From Homalodisca vitripennis (Eukaryota; Arthropoda; Insecta; Hemiptera; Cicadellidae): DNA of 64,000 nt. The number at the start of each line of letters is the position of its first letter. Positions within the stretch are counted from its first letter, which is position 1. A program made the translations under genes and the position numbers. The DNA is taken from assembly GCF_021130785.1 (NCBI RefSeq), contig NC_060212.1:150750501-150814500 (forward strand). The letters are read 5' to 3'. Below, one piece after another: positions 11,501 through 26,600 of this stretch. The notes beneath the pieces are model-generated. The model ran no database searches. It saw nothing but the letters and a program-made list of their open reading frames with translations, and had not been told where the DNA came from.

Positions 11501-14500
11501 GGAGAATACAGTGAACAAGAATCAGAGTTACAGAGTTATAGAGAAAGGTCATGTGCTATAATGCATAAGATGTATGTTTGTTGTATGAATAATTTCCAAG
11601 AATGAAATCTGATTATAAAAACGAGCACAGTGAGCTGCAAAGCACGCAGGTGTGGCCTTTTAGGGAAATATTCTAATCATAAATATTAAGGACATGCAGA
11701 TTAAACTTTTAAACAAGCTTAGAAAGCTTTGTTGTATTATATCACATATGCCTAACTGAGAAAGGGCTTTAAACTTCAGGGGTTTTCCCCTTTGGATTTA
11801 ACCCTTTTAGCCCCGGCGTCCGTTATATCGGACAGAGGTGGTCTAGCTAAAATGCCCAACGTCCGATATACCGGACGTCTCGAGAATTTAATGTAGCTGG
11901 CTAATAATATGTCCAAATGCCATCAGTTTCGGTATAGTAGTCGGTGAAGAAACGGGCTACATGCAAAAACAATAAACCTTCCAATTGGCATCGTATTTCG
12001 TCGTCATTGAGCGTAGTTTATTTGTCGATGTCGGTTGTCAGACGACTTCAGTTGCATTGTTGTTGTATACTGACTTATAACCTCAATTAGTTTGCGTGAT
12101 TGAAAGCGGTTGTTTTTTCGTGTGATTTATTGTATTATTAGTAAAAAAAACATGAGTAAACGTCGTAGAGAAAAGTTACCAGTGAGTGAAAACACTTTGA
12201 TAAACACTGGTACTTTGGCATTATACCAACCACACCCATACTGAATCGTTATTTGACATTTTGCTTCTACTGATTACTAGATTAGTGTAGAACAATATTT
12301 CGTCAATATAAAACAGGAATTGTCTTATCGCAAACCCCTCCCCATCCTCAGACAGAGGTCAAAGTCGAGCGGTCTAGTAGATAAGTGATTGCAGAGTCCC
12401 GCCGCGCGGCCTGCCGTAATCGGGATTCTCGAGAAAGATAAGATAACAGCGACAAAAATACCGATCACAATACCTGGAAATGCTTGTTGATTAATGGAAT
12501 GTTAGTTCTGTTACTCAACTACATCGTTTTATAACGTTCTAAGTTCATTGAAAAAGGTTTAAGCGTTGGGGGCATATAACGGAATCTGACCCCATTCCCA
12601 AAGTACCATAAAATGTATATATTGTAAATATTATTCCTTTTACTTTTTTGAAAAATTAAACAAGTTTTAGTCTTACAAACCATTACAATTAGTTTGTGTT
12701 ATATTATAATTGTTATTATTTCAAAAGTGCAAAAAACAAGTAAACATATCTGTATACTTCTACTGACGTTTATGTGGAAATATATGAAGAAGTGCTTATG
12801 CAGCAATACAATTAATTGGATATATCTCCTGCATTTATCAAGGAAAGTTCTTAAAATTTTGTGTGTGTAGTAAGAAATATGTGTACAACAAAATTGCTTC
12901 ATTTTTCAGGGGCTACAATTTTTTTTTCTACCGTTTTATGTATGTCCAAACTATAAAAAATAAAAAAAATTTATGTATAAATACACTAAAAAAAAACAAA
13001 TCATTCTGTAAAAGTACTTTTTAACTATTACATCTAAGAGTACACTTATTTGTGAAACAATTTAAAACAAAAACCTAAAAATTATCTTCAAAAAATAAGA
13101 AAACTAGATGAATTTTCCCTCAATTCTGCACTACGGTCCCTTATCGCCATGGGCTTTCTGGCAAGTCCATGGAAAAATGGCTGGGGTTAAAAGGGTTAAA
13201 TAATTTAACAGAAATTACCAAAAATATTAGAATTTATATACCCAAAGTATCAGAAGTTTTACATAGAAATTTGAATAATCTCATCATCCTTCATAGAAGC
13301 TAGGAATGACAAACTATTGAGCTATATATTATAACATCTCAGTTTAACACGACAACAAAGTGTGCTGATCAGAAATTCACTGGGGAAGGGAACTGACCTG
13401 AAGTCACAAATCGACATTAATTAGATATTTATTATTTATTGATGGTTGCTGGGATCAATCTAAACTTTTAAGCCCAGTATACACTGGCGAACATTTCAGT
13501 GTAACGTGTAACATGTTGCGGTAACATGTTTGTTCGTTTTTTCAACAAATTCCCTACAGCTGTTCGATGGATGATACGGCCCAAGTTCACCAGTCAGTTT
13601 GAGGCGGACCTTGACATGTACCCATACTTTTCTTCATTTTAGCCTTCCCTCTTCGGAGGGCTGCAAGGATAGATACCATCTTCTTTTTGCAAACGTTAAC
13701 CGACTTTTCCAACTGGTTTGCAATGTAGCTCCACGCATCACCTCGTAGAGTTTTATTAAAATGATTCTGGTCCCTTGAGCCCCATAACAATGATTTTTCT
13801 CTGTACTTGGAAATGAGATCAATTGATTCCTCTTGGGTCCAGGAGTCGTTCATTGTAGAATAAAAACACAACAGAGAAATGCTGAACGTACTGCAGACTA
13901 GCACAACAACAACTGAGACTAGCCAGTGACAGGAGTGGGGGGGTAGGAGATGTACATGTTATAACATGAAAACCGTCCCAACTACGCGTAACATTGTCGC
14001 GAACTTTCCTTTGATGCGCAGTAACTTACCGACTCTGGCTGAAACATGGGTCGCCGCGAACATCGTAACAAATTTGTTACGCGAACACGTTACAGACCTC
14101 CGTCCACACTATCGAACATGTTACGTGTTACAGTTACAGTTCGGCCAAATGTTCGCCAGTGTATACCGGGCTTTAGTAGTCACAAAGTTGTAACAATTTA
14201 TTTAAGCAATTCAAATATGATGCAAGATTTCCAGTTACAGATATTAAGACTCATAATAGGCACTTCTAGCTATGTTACAACCCAAACATCATATACATAA
14301 AAATCTGAAAATGTCATTTGAGACAAATAAATAGTGTCTAAGAGCCCTCAAACACTGACAACTACCTTAGCTCTTAATTTGACACCTATCCAGTTATGAA
14401 CATTGTTATTCTGAATGCAAACAGAATATGGAGCAATTGTCAGAAGTCTATTCAACCTTAGACTTATTCTACTGAGAAAACTCCCCACTTTGACATTTTC

Positions 14501-17500
14501 CTGTTATTTTACTTTGTTTGTTTCATTAATTCAGTTGTTTTACAGTTACATAATTCAATTTTAAAATATCAAAGCTTAAAGCAAATTTTACTTAGTGTAA
14601 AATATGCTTCTGAAACCATGAGGAGAAGATAAATAATAAATTTTTGAAACCTACTATTGTGCTTAATTTGATTTTTGTTTAAATTATTTTTCAAAATTTA
14701 TTTTTTTATTGAATATATTGGTCAAATAACGTATAAAAAACATTTTATGTTTAAAATTGGATTATAAACAAACAATTCGTGGTCAGGTGTTGTCTTGAGT
14801 AAATTTACTGCTTCAAGCGTACGGATAACAGGCTGAATGCGCGCGCAGGTGCAAAGCCAACAAAAACTAATGTTGTGACTGGCGACAAATGTTCTGATGC
14901 GTCACATGCTATCAACATCACAATAGAAGAACAAACAAGCACTCTCGCATTCTGAATCTGAATTAATGTAATGCGTCACTACGAGATGCCGCTAGTTATC
15001 CTGCTTAGTGCGTTAGGGGGAAATTACGATCAGCGATATATATACTCCTTATTGCGTACAAAGTGTTAAATCATAATGCATACCTTCCAGAAGTCATTGT
15101 TAACGTGTTAGCACTGGCATACAATATCTAATATATCAAAGAAGAAGTATACCATATTTCAGTTACTATTTGAAACTAATAAAAAATTATTCAACTATAT
15201 GCCAATTAGATAACTTGTGCCCTTACCACATTTAATTGGTTGTAAAACAAAAAGACCAGTTTGTTTATATTTTTTAATTTAAAAAATGTACAAACAAATT
15301 AAATTTTATTTTTTGTAATCATAATGGTTTAATAATGTCTATACATGCAATCATGAACATACATACAAATTTTGGCGTGTTTATACTTAATATACATAAT
15401 TATTGGATTTATTATTATCAAGATCATTTATCAAAGTTTGTTAATTCTGAAAAAAACATTTGAGATTCTGTGTAAAACTTTTTGTATAATATTTATAAAT
15501 GGAATATTTATAGCTGCACTATATCAACAAGAGGATGACGTTGGTTTAATGTATGTGTGACTGTTACTATTTGATATGTTCATACGTATATATTACATAA
15601 TCGATTCTAGTCATAAATTGCAATTGCACTATGACATCTAGAATGCTAAGATAAGGCTGATATATGAGTGAGTTATGGACCTGCAGCCTATTAAACAGTA
15701 TAATCAATCAAACAAGTATTTTGGGAAGATGAAGTATTTATCTATTCTAATAGAACTTATAAAATGTCTTATAGTGTGTGTAACTTTTGATTTTGTTCCA
15801 TGTAAAAAATTAGAAATGGTCAGATTATTTTCAGTATTTTACAGTCCTTCAGGGTCAGTCCGTCAGTTTTAAATTTTTCATTGTTTTTTTTGTGCTGATT
15901 AGCAAAATGTAACTTCTTTACCCAAATGTTATATGCCATTTTTATTTGCAAGCAATGTAAATTAGAGCAGCAATATAAAAATTATGTAGCTAAACATTTT
16001 GTCTTCAATGAAATGAAATTATTGGTTACAGGCTAACAAAAAAATTGCAAATAGTAAAGCTTAATTCCGGGTAAGAAAATATATTGTTTTATTTGAATCT
16101 GTTTTTTAAACAAAAATCTCACATATGTATATCCATTCTTACAAATGAATAAACTGCATGTAAACAGCATATACGCATTGATATATCAATTGAACTTGGA
16201 TTTTGCTTGCATGTGCTGTTATTTGCAGTAATTAATTGAAGTAAAAGTAAACTGTGAAACTCTTCATTAATTTGAATAATTTTGTGTGGAAATTATGTAT
16301 ATAAATTTGATAATGTACAAGAAATTGTTTATAACTATGCCAAGACATTTAAGAATCAACTTTAGCTAAGATCTCTTTTTAAGCTGTATTTTGTTTTTCC
16401 TCATGGGCCTATGCGAGGATCTTATCAAACAGAATAAGGGGGAGAGTCGATACAGTATAAGGTTATGGTACTGATAAAAAGTGCAACGGTCACAGACAGG
16501 TTTGAACCTGCGCTATCTCTAACTCAGACCCAAAGTCCAACGTCTCAAGAAACTTTATTGTCATTAAATACACAAAGGTACAATAAATATTGTCAGAAAC
16601 AGTAAACATCTACTATATTACTAATGAAAACTATATTAAAGTTAGCATTATTTTCTCTTAAGTGGTTCATGTATTTGTGGCCTGAGGATCATCAACATTA
16701 TTACAATTTTCTAGTGTTAAAATTATAATGTTTGAATAACAAAATAAATAACATAATTTATCAAATTAAAATATACAAAACAGGAAAATAAAAACAACTA
16801 CTTACATTGTGACTAGAAAATGTTAACTTCAACTTTTAAGACTTAAGACTTAAAAACTAGAAAATAAAATTATCATCCAAACAACGTTAATAAATAAAAA
16901 CATAAAAAACGCAAGTTAAAACATTATCATGTTCAATGCTGACCTTTACAAATAAATTAATCAAACTAAGATTTTATCACTTATCCTTTGAATTATAATG
17001 CTGTGATATACATTTTTCCTATTCTTGATGACAATTTTTTTAAACATAACCTTTTTGTTCACTGAATTTCAACACTTCTTCAAGTTCTTCTCTTCTTGAT
17101 TCGTATTCTTGATCAACCTTAAAGCTTGCTTTTGCCATAGGAAAACTCTTTGTGCTCCACCATTATTGTCTCAGAGGATTATTCCATATCACAGAAGTGA
17201 GTGAAAAAAGGCAAAATGTTAATAACGTATTTTTATTTACATATAAATTTAACCTATGTAATAAATATTAAGTAACCCTAGATAGCTTTGTACATAAACT
17301 ACTTATGTGAGTGTCCCAACTAAGTCTGTCATCCAAATGAACCCCCAACAATTGAACTGAGTTTACCTCTATTTGTCACAGCAAAGTTTGAACTAAAATA
17401 AATATTTTCAGTTTTGTTAGTGTTTATATTTAAATAATTTGCCCGAAACCAGTAACAAGTAACCCTCATACCATTATTCTGCAAAATGTCTTAAGTTTTT

Positions 17501-20500
17501 TCCAAAATTTAGTAAGGTTGTATCATCTGCATGTAAGACAGACATAAAGGGTACATTAAATACAAAACCATTCATATAATAAACAAAAAAGGCTCAAGGA
17601 CAGAGCCTTAAGGGACACCAATTTGAATGGTTTTAGACTCTGATACTTAAGAGCCTTGAGCTCCAATTTGCCTTCTGTTATTTAGATAGGAGGTCATTAA
17701 ATTTAATTCTTTTATACCATAACAATTGTATACAGCTCATTTTTTTGACATGGAGTTTTCTCAAAAGCAAATCATAAGATATACTGTTAAATGCTTGAGA
17801 CAGGAAAATTAAAGTGGCAGATAAAATTTCGTAATTTATGAAGCTTCTCAAGATTTTTCAATGATCAATTCAACTGCTCTAATAGGGTTTTACCAGGTAA
17901 AAAACCAATCATCTCTTTACACAAAGTTTCTTCTCAACAAAGTAATTACTGTACAATTGTTTTTTTATACAAAATTCAAAAACCTTTACTAAAGATAGGT
18001 ACTGTTGAAAAAAGGGCGATAAATATAGGGGCATGATTTATCTTCTTTTCGAAAATTGGTTTAACTTTGACCACTAAGAATATCTGGAAAACAATTTGCT
18101 CAAGCATCAATTTAAAAAAAATTAAAGTCTCGTGAATCATATCAATTGTTTCTTTAATTGTTTGGTTGAAAAAACATAAACGTCTTTAATTTGTAATGAG
18201 CAGAGACACATTTAAGCACATCATTTGTACTTATCTGCTTCCAATAGAAAACATTATTTCAATATTTAAATTGTATATGTATGTATTCAAAATTTGGAAT
18301 ACAATTACTCACTACAATAGTTACTCCTTAAAGTGATTTTAAAATTAATAAAATACTCATTAAAAATGTGAGAGTCAACTTTTATTTCCTGATTTACTGA
18401 ATTTAAATTACCCTCCATATTAATAATATTCCAAGCAACTGAGTAGCTTTACATTGGGTAATTTTACTGATGATTTATCAACAAAAAATATTAAGGTTTG
18501 ACAGAATATGCTACACTTATTGTCGCTATGGTGAGAAGGATTGATTGAATATGAATGCTGAGCTCCGTTCCATCTCGCCTTCCGTTTAGTGCATCAGAAA
18601 TTTGATGACGTTAAGGACTTGACTCCTTGAATTCAGAGTCAATGTCCGTCTGAAGAGATTCAAAATGTCAATGACTAAGAAGCTCAAAATGAACTCTTTG
18701 CTATTTCGACATCAGAGACACCTAGACCTCAAAAAATTTAATTTGGATGAAAAGGTGTTCTCATTGTCTCGTCAGGTACATAATTAAGTGCACTATGATG
18801 TTTTAGGCACGACTCAAATCACGGTGGGTCAACTGAATTTTCAAACACGTAACGTAGATATGGTAGGAAGGGTTGATTCAACACGAATGTTGAGTTCAGC
18901 TCCATTTCACCTTCCATGCTTATTGTGCACCGCTGTGAATATGCTAATTGTGCAGAAATGTATGATTTATATTGATCTTAAAAATTACAAAAACAATAAA
19001 AATAGAATTTTTTGTTTCAATAACATTATTGCAATTATTTATAACATTATTTATGTCTTATGAAACAAACAAGTTATTAAAAAACTGTAAATAATACAAA
19101 TTATACTTAATTTATCCCTAACACTTATATTCTTTTAGCAAAACAAGCCAGCCTTTTTTATCTTAACTGCAAAGTTAAATTATTTTTTACTTTTGAAATT
19201 ACATAACAAAGGTATAAAATGCTATTATATTGTATAATATTAAGAGAGGACTAAATTAACAACCAAGGAAATTAATGGTCTATGAATTTTTGTCCTTCCC
19301 TTTTTACCACACATTCTTCTCATTGGTTTCTCCGTAAGTTCCTTTGTTTAATTTATCACAATGTAAGCTAAACAAATTATTAGTAAAGATTTACCAATAT
19401 ATCAAATTCATTTTTACTAAAAATTTTTTAAATAATTAATAGTAACTCCTCCTTATAAGGTAAGGCCTTAATTTGAAAATAATCTTTGAAGTAAGGTTGA
19501 ATGATTTTATTACCAAGCGGTTTATTTTCTAGTTATTACTTAAGAGGTGAAGCTACTAACGATGTAGCATATGAATGGGCGCAGAATTGATAATAGTTAT
19601 TGCCAGATACTTGTACACTCACTCGGACTTATCAATGACATACAAGTTCTTAGGTCATGTTTGTTGATTTTTTATCCTTATTTCTAAATGTGTTTGAAAG
19701 TTATCTTGAACTGAAGTGGCAGACTCGTGAACTGCCTTGACCATGGAAGTGGAACAGTGAAGGCCGTACTGACTGATAACAATCATCTGATTCTCAACAG
19801 ACGTCAGTCTCTCTAGCGCTACTGTACGGTACTCATCATTTTGTGATGGTGCTACAAATTTATGTGGGTCTTGATATTGCAAGTTTTTTGTTTTCAGATA
19901 AAGAAAATTTTCTACATAATGAGGTTGGTTTATTTTTTTATTTTTGTGAAATAATTTAAAAACATGCTGTAGTTTGGACAAATGTATTATCTATAGCGAG
20001 TATAACTTTTATGTCATTATTAAACATCGATAGATTTCATTACTCTAAAAATATAAATATATTACTGGTTAGAAAACAGTTACATAAAATCCAAGAAAAA
20101 AAGGATTATATCTTAAGTCATAATTATTATGATTTATTTATATGTTATGTTATTAGGAATTTTAATAAAAACTGCTATTTCATTATATTAACTTAAAAAA
20201 AAAACAATAACAAACAAAACTATAATATATCAATTTAAAACTTAAAGTTAAATATTTCAGATACATTTTGCAATAAGTTTAAAATCTAAAAAAATAATAA
20301 CTGACCAATTATTATCATCCCTTATTAATTAAAACTTTTAGTATATAATTTGTAAAATAAAAACATATTTAATCATATTTTAGAATTATTTGTATGTTTT
20401 CTAATAAATTGGAATCCAAGCAAATCTCATTGTAGTATGATAAATATATAGGATAACTGAAGTAATGTTGCACTTTGTCTATAAGTATGAAGAAAAACAT

Positions 20501-23500
20501 GAAGTATTTAAAAAGAGGGAAGTATAAATGTAAACAGATTTAAAGAAAAATATTTTGTACCTAGTGTGCCGGGATTGGTTCGGTTAAAAATGTTACCTAC
20601 TTTTTTGTGATTTGAGTGAAGCATTTGCTGTTGGTAAATATCCCTGCAGTGTAATATGTTACTTTATAATAGAAAAGAAATACTCATTATATATAATATT
20701 TTAATATTTCAGGAGTTACTAATTTAATGAGTAGACTATTATATTAACATTAAATGTGTGTGGTATTGAAATGAGAAATCCGAGTTTGAGTTCTAGCAGA
20801 ACTAGTATTTTTTATTATGTATAATAATTGGCTGAGCGTCAGTGGAGCCTAGCATTTGAGGAGTTGGAAAAATGTTTCTTCTGTCTGTCTGTTTGCACAA
20901 TATCTCGAAAACAAACTATAGTACAGATTAAATATTTTGCATAAAGTTTCATTTCTATAAAACTGAGTTTGATGATGGTGCATGTACACTCCATGGGATT
21001 TGGCTGAGCGTTAATAAACATTTTGGTAAATTGTATCTACAAATTCAGCCTATTTATGTATGGGTCTTATGCCTAACTGCTATATTAAGGAGAATATTGA
21101 AGAATAAATAAATTTGTAAACTAACTGAGTCCAATCATATGACATTTGTACATGTGACAGTAACCATGTAGCCTAACCACTCCAATACAGACAACATCAT
21201 TATGTGGTGTTTAGACTTTTATTATGCAAACTCTGCTATAAAGCCACTTTCTTAAAAACAATCGTGAATGTATCATTTGGCAAAATATCTCAAGAAAGAT
21301 ATCATCAAACTTTAAATTTTGCATGAATCCTCATTTTATACTTAGTCAATAATGAGTTCTATGAGTTGTATGTTTTTCTACGGGATGTGGCTGAGCATCA
21401 TTGAAGCCCATTCTAGTGAGTGAGTTGACACAATTTCTCTTTTTTCTGCTGTAGGATGTAAAAATCTCTTTTATGTATGATTGACTGTCTGTCTATTTGT
21501 CCGTAGTACATCTCGAGAATAAAATAAGCTATAGATTTGAATTTTGCATGCAATCTCAGCGAAGCCATATCATTATGTTATGTGACATATGATAATAGAC
21601 AATAGGTAATAAATATCCTTTATTAACAATATCATTAAGGTATGTTACAGTGTAACAGTTTGTGGAGTTAATTGTAAAGTAACCAAACAATGTCATACAG
21701 TGTAGTCAAGGTTCATTGTTCCACGAGAGAGAACTTGTGAAATATTAATAGAGGCAGGAGAGGGTTGCTTACCAAAACCAAGCTTCTTGAAATTACTCCA
21801 TAACGCAGTTGTCGATTGATTTCTGTCTGAAAACATACCACTTATGTATCGAAGACGGGAATTTCTAATTTGTTGTTTGACTTGGTTACGAAGATGGCAA
21901 GTACCGTATCATTAAGTTGACATCTCTAGAGCGCCGAGCCCTTCGCAGTGGCGCAAGAGAGACTCGGTCTGGTGCACTAAGTCTCAGAATTCCAATACAC
22001 AAATCCAAAACCTATAACCAATCCTTCACCGTTACCGCCTGTAGATTATGGAACTCCTTACCAGATCCTGTCAAACAAATTGAGAGCCCCGAAAACGGTT
22101 TTGTGGCGGAGCTGAGACAAAAATACCTGGACCGGATGATTGGGGCGGGCGGCGGGGCTGCTCTTTGAATCGTGACTGTGTGAATGGAAGAGTGAATGGA
22201 ATACTGTAAGTGTAAGTGTTATAGTTTAATTAGCCTTAATTTGCTTTGTTAAGACATATTTTTAAGAGGTTAAATGTAAGAAAGGACCATATGGTCCTAA
22301 TTTCGCCTCAATAAAGAAGTGTTTCTTTCTTTCTTTCTTGTTCAGTATGTAGATACTTGGTCTTGTAGCCAAAACCGTACGGTTTTCTTCATAGCTTCTG
22401 GGCTGTGGTCTTATAGATATTCTTTCTGATATAGCAGAAGTTTGTTGAAACATTTTAATCCTGCATATGTTTTTTTTTTTTTTTTAATTAGGCTGTTCTG
22501 TGGACTGGTAGTGGACATGATGCTGTATATTCCTACCTTATACATATAAGTTATGACTGTTGTGATGGTTCATTTTTCTTTTTATATGAAGCAGAATATG
22601 AAGTATATAAAGAGATGGAATGTAAATGTATGAACATTTAAAATAAGATTTCCTCTACATGGTGTCCAGAGCTGGATTTCATTAAAACTTTTTTTACTTG
22701 AGTAAATATTTCTGTGGTGTAATACCTCATTTTAGTATAGAACAGAAATGATTGTAATATACAGCTTTTAATACTAATTTAATGCATAGTTTATCATACA
22801 AACAGTTAATTAAATTTGTATAGTATTGAAACGTAAAATACAACTGAGTCCTAGCAGAGCTAGTATTTTTTACTGACTATATTCATTTTTATATAGTATA
22901 TTTTTTTTTAAATAGAGCCCAGAACATAATTTAAACATTTTACAATAAAATAGACAATGCTGAATACTAACATTGTACATCATATTAATTGCATTTTATT
23001 CTAATCTTATCGTGTTCTTGAATACAACAGGTTTCTGTTTCCTGTTTCCAAGATAAGACCTAAACCAGTTTACAATTCCCTTTTACTACCATAATACTGT
23101 ATATTTGTTTTAAATAAGAATGTGATTTATAACAAATTCCAGATAACAGTACAAGCAAACTGTGATATGCAAAATTTGTTCAAGGTATCAGTTATATATC
23201 TGATTGAACAAGAAAGAACCAATTCACTCCCAAGGCCTTGTCTAAAATGAAATTGGTCGCTTGTTAATAAGTTATACCCTTTGAAGTAACCTGTAAGTGT
23301 CTTGTCTATTGCCCATTAACGTGTTGCAAAGATTAAAATACTTTACAATGCTTTTTATAATTCTAAGTAAATAAAACTACAATATTTTGCTTACAATTTT
23401 TTTTGCTAAATTGTTCATCTGTAAAGTTTGAGTGTAACATGTATTAATAAGTTTGGCATGTCTTAAAATGAAGTAATAAGTATTTTATACTTCCACAATG

Positions 23501-23585
23501 TTTTTTAAAAGTTTTCTTGTGCTTTGCCTGTCAATAATCTATCCAGTGATTTTTAAACAATATATATATATCACAACACCATATA

Positions 23586-23639
<54 letters not shown>

Positions 23640-26600
23640 AGAGCAGTTTCAAAAGAAAACTACAATTTTTCGTACAATATTTCGTTGTAATTAACCCTCC
23701 AAGTGATACTCATATTACTCTACAGTGATAGGCCTTTTTATGATGATGCGCAGTGTTTTTTGTTTTAATTCATAAAACATATCAAATATACCTGAAATAT
23801 AACATATTATATATTAAAAATGTTCACTATAATATGTACTAAATGGTAATGATACAGAAAAACTTACCAAGAAAATTTTTTCATTGTATTATTTACTAAT
23901 GACCTTGAAGAACAAATTTTTCCAACAAAAATTATATTTTTGAGGCTATTTTTGACAATTTCCATAGTAACATTTGACATTTAAAATTCATTATATACAA
24001 AAAGATTCACAATTTAAGTTTGAACACAAAGATGTATAACACTTGTAGTTTATATTTACATGAAAATTGATTTTGAATATGTTTTTCACCAGCATAAACA
24101 AATCGAAAACTGCCAAAAAATGTACTTTTCATCAACAAGTTCCATATAATGTTTATTTGTATCTGCTTGAAAATATACGACATAGAGTATCAAGTAAAGG
24201 AACTCTTTCTAAACCGTTTAGTATAAAATATAACTGAATTCCGATACTAGTTATTATTTTACGTCGTTTTTCACGAACGGCTCGGACCGAGCCGTTATCG
24301 ATTCAGACGGGGTCCCTAACGGCTCGGTCTGAGCCGCTATCACTTGGAGGGTTAACAACTTTTTCAAGTACACTTTTAAAATATACACAGAATAAAAAAT
24401 AAACAAACAAAAGAAGAAACACCTGATAATAAACATCTGATAATAAAAATTCTAAATGTAAATAAAATTTTTACATGTAAACAAGTTTTGATTAGTTGTT
24501 AATTTAACAATTATATATATATGTTAAATTGTATAAATGGCAATAGCCTTATTTAATTTCAATAAACATTGAATCGCAAAAAGTACTCGCTCCGCCGGGT
24601 CTTCCGATCATATGTTAGTTTGCTTATTTTAAACGCATATGTGACAGATACGGCCCAATACAAAATAATAATATATATATATGTAGAATTTGTGATATGT
24701 ATATCACAAATAATTTGCAACTCATTCAAAAGCAATTAACAATGTTTGTTTTTAATATTAATTTATTAGTGTTTATAACTGTTTTGATTCTATTGAGCCT
24801 TGCACTGAGTGTTCACTGTAAAAATATGTCTTAGCTGTACAGTCTGATAATCAATACAATATAACTAAGTAGATTTTACAATAAATGGTTGGATTGTTGG
24901 TGTTAATACATTAAGAGTACAACAACTCTGTAGTTCCTGAGCTGTAAAATAATTCTCAACAGACTATGAATATAATTTTAAATAACGTCATTATCTTTAT
25001 TTTTCAAACTACACACTTCAGTGTTTAGAAGAAATATGATTCTGTATAGCGTTTAATATGGAACTGTCTTACTTATTTCGAATAGAAAACTCAACTTGAT
25101 AGATGGTCTTTTTAATGAAGTATATCTAAACTGTTACAGCTCATTGTCACTGAATAATGGTATTGATTGTGTAGGCACGGGTAGTCTTTGTTATCTTAAG
25201 AAGAGGAAAGCTGAAGGTCATACTAAGGATATTGGGTTACACTATGTAATATGTACAGCTTTTAACACCATTAAATTTTTATGGTGGAAAATATTTAGGC
25301 TGGAACAATTTGTGGCCATTTTATTTCTAAAAAATTACAGTTAGTTTTGTTGGGAAACCTAAAGTATTATTGTTAGCTCAATTTTTTATTTCAATATGCA
25401 GGGGTGTCAGGTCTTGTATTTGTAGTGGAGTTGTCTTTGTTGGTTTTTATTCTTCAGTTTCCAGCTTTAACTTATTAATATGTTTTTGGTAGAAGTCTGC
25501 TCTGGTTTCACTGGATTCAAGTTGTGTGGCTGTCATACAAGGTGATATTATCACTCTGAAAGTATTCATCTGAGATACAGCATGATAGGAAATATTCTCC
25601 GCATTTGGTCTTTCTGGTGATTGAGTTTATTTATGAAGTTCTAGTTATGTCTATTTCGTGATTTGATCTATGTTTTGCTACTTGATGTGATACTTTGGCA
25701 TTGCATTATAGATTTGTCTAATGTTTTACTTTCTTTTGAGTATTTAGTTTCATATGCCACATCCATGATATTATTTTTCAAGTTTGCTGATTATTTCTTC
25801 TTTGCCATTGTCATGCTCTTCAGAAGTCTTCATGAGTTCTTCTTGTATTTTTTTTTTTCTTTCTCTGATTGCCTTTCCATGTTATGAACTATTTCTTCTA
25901 GCATACTCTTTCTGTCTATGATACATTCAATTTCACTTACTAGTTTCACTATTTGCTCTTCATAGATCATCTATTTTTTATTCTCCAATTCAAGAATGTT
26001 TGACTGTAGTTTGAAAATTTCCAGACTCATTTTGTGTAAGCCCTGTTTAAGCTTTTGGTTTTCAGAGAGTAGAGAATTACCACCTCTGCAGCCAGAGTGA
26101 GTGAGGTTTCGAGTTCAGTGTTTCCTGCGTTTTCCAGATTTTTAATTTTAGATCACATTTTCGTTCCTGTCAGGATCCTGGATTTCTGAAATTTTGTTTT
26201 GGTAGAATTTTCACTTTTGCCATGAGGTTCTGTATTCATACTGTTGTTACTTATCTGGTTGTTATTCTAATTTTTATTTTTTTTAGTTGTGTGGTCTCCC
26301 AGAATTTGATTTTAGTGTTCATGCAAAGTGTGCAAGACCAGATATCAAGATGTATCTGATTGTATTTCTTCAGATTAGTTTCAGTAATATTGACATTTCT
26401 AGTATGGAACTAGTTGTTGCATTGTTCCGTGCAGTGAATTCATGAATATTTTCATACCAATTTCAAACACAGCCCATGGGTATTTTGGCATTGTTTGTCA
26501 AGTAAAATAAAACCATGTAATGAATTTATTATCTTACTATTTATTTAATTCTTGTAGTACAATGGTTAAAAGTAGAAATTAAGTCAGTTTTTGTGACAGT

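Noticed and set aside
13966..14300. Two overlapping + strand frames of 75 and 84 codons
   Set aside because: They lie within the inverted arm of the Harbinger-like element and read repeat sequence.
20880..20900. Short (CTGT)n runs as a specific known family
   Set aside because: The motif is shared by several arthropod repeat classes; I could not decide which from two eroded copies.
23589..23632. Functional origin or regulatory element
   Set aside because: It is a plain (TA)n microsatellite.
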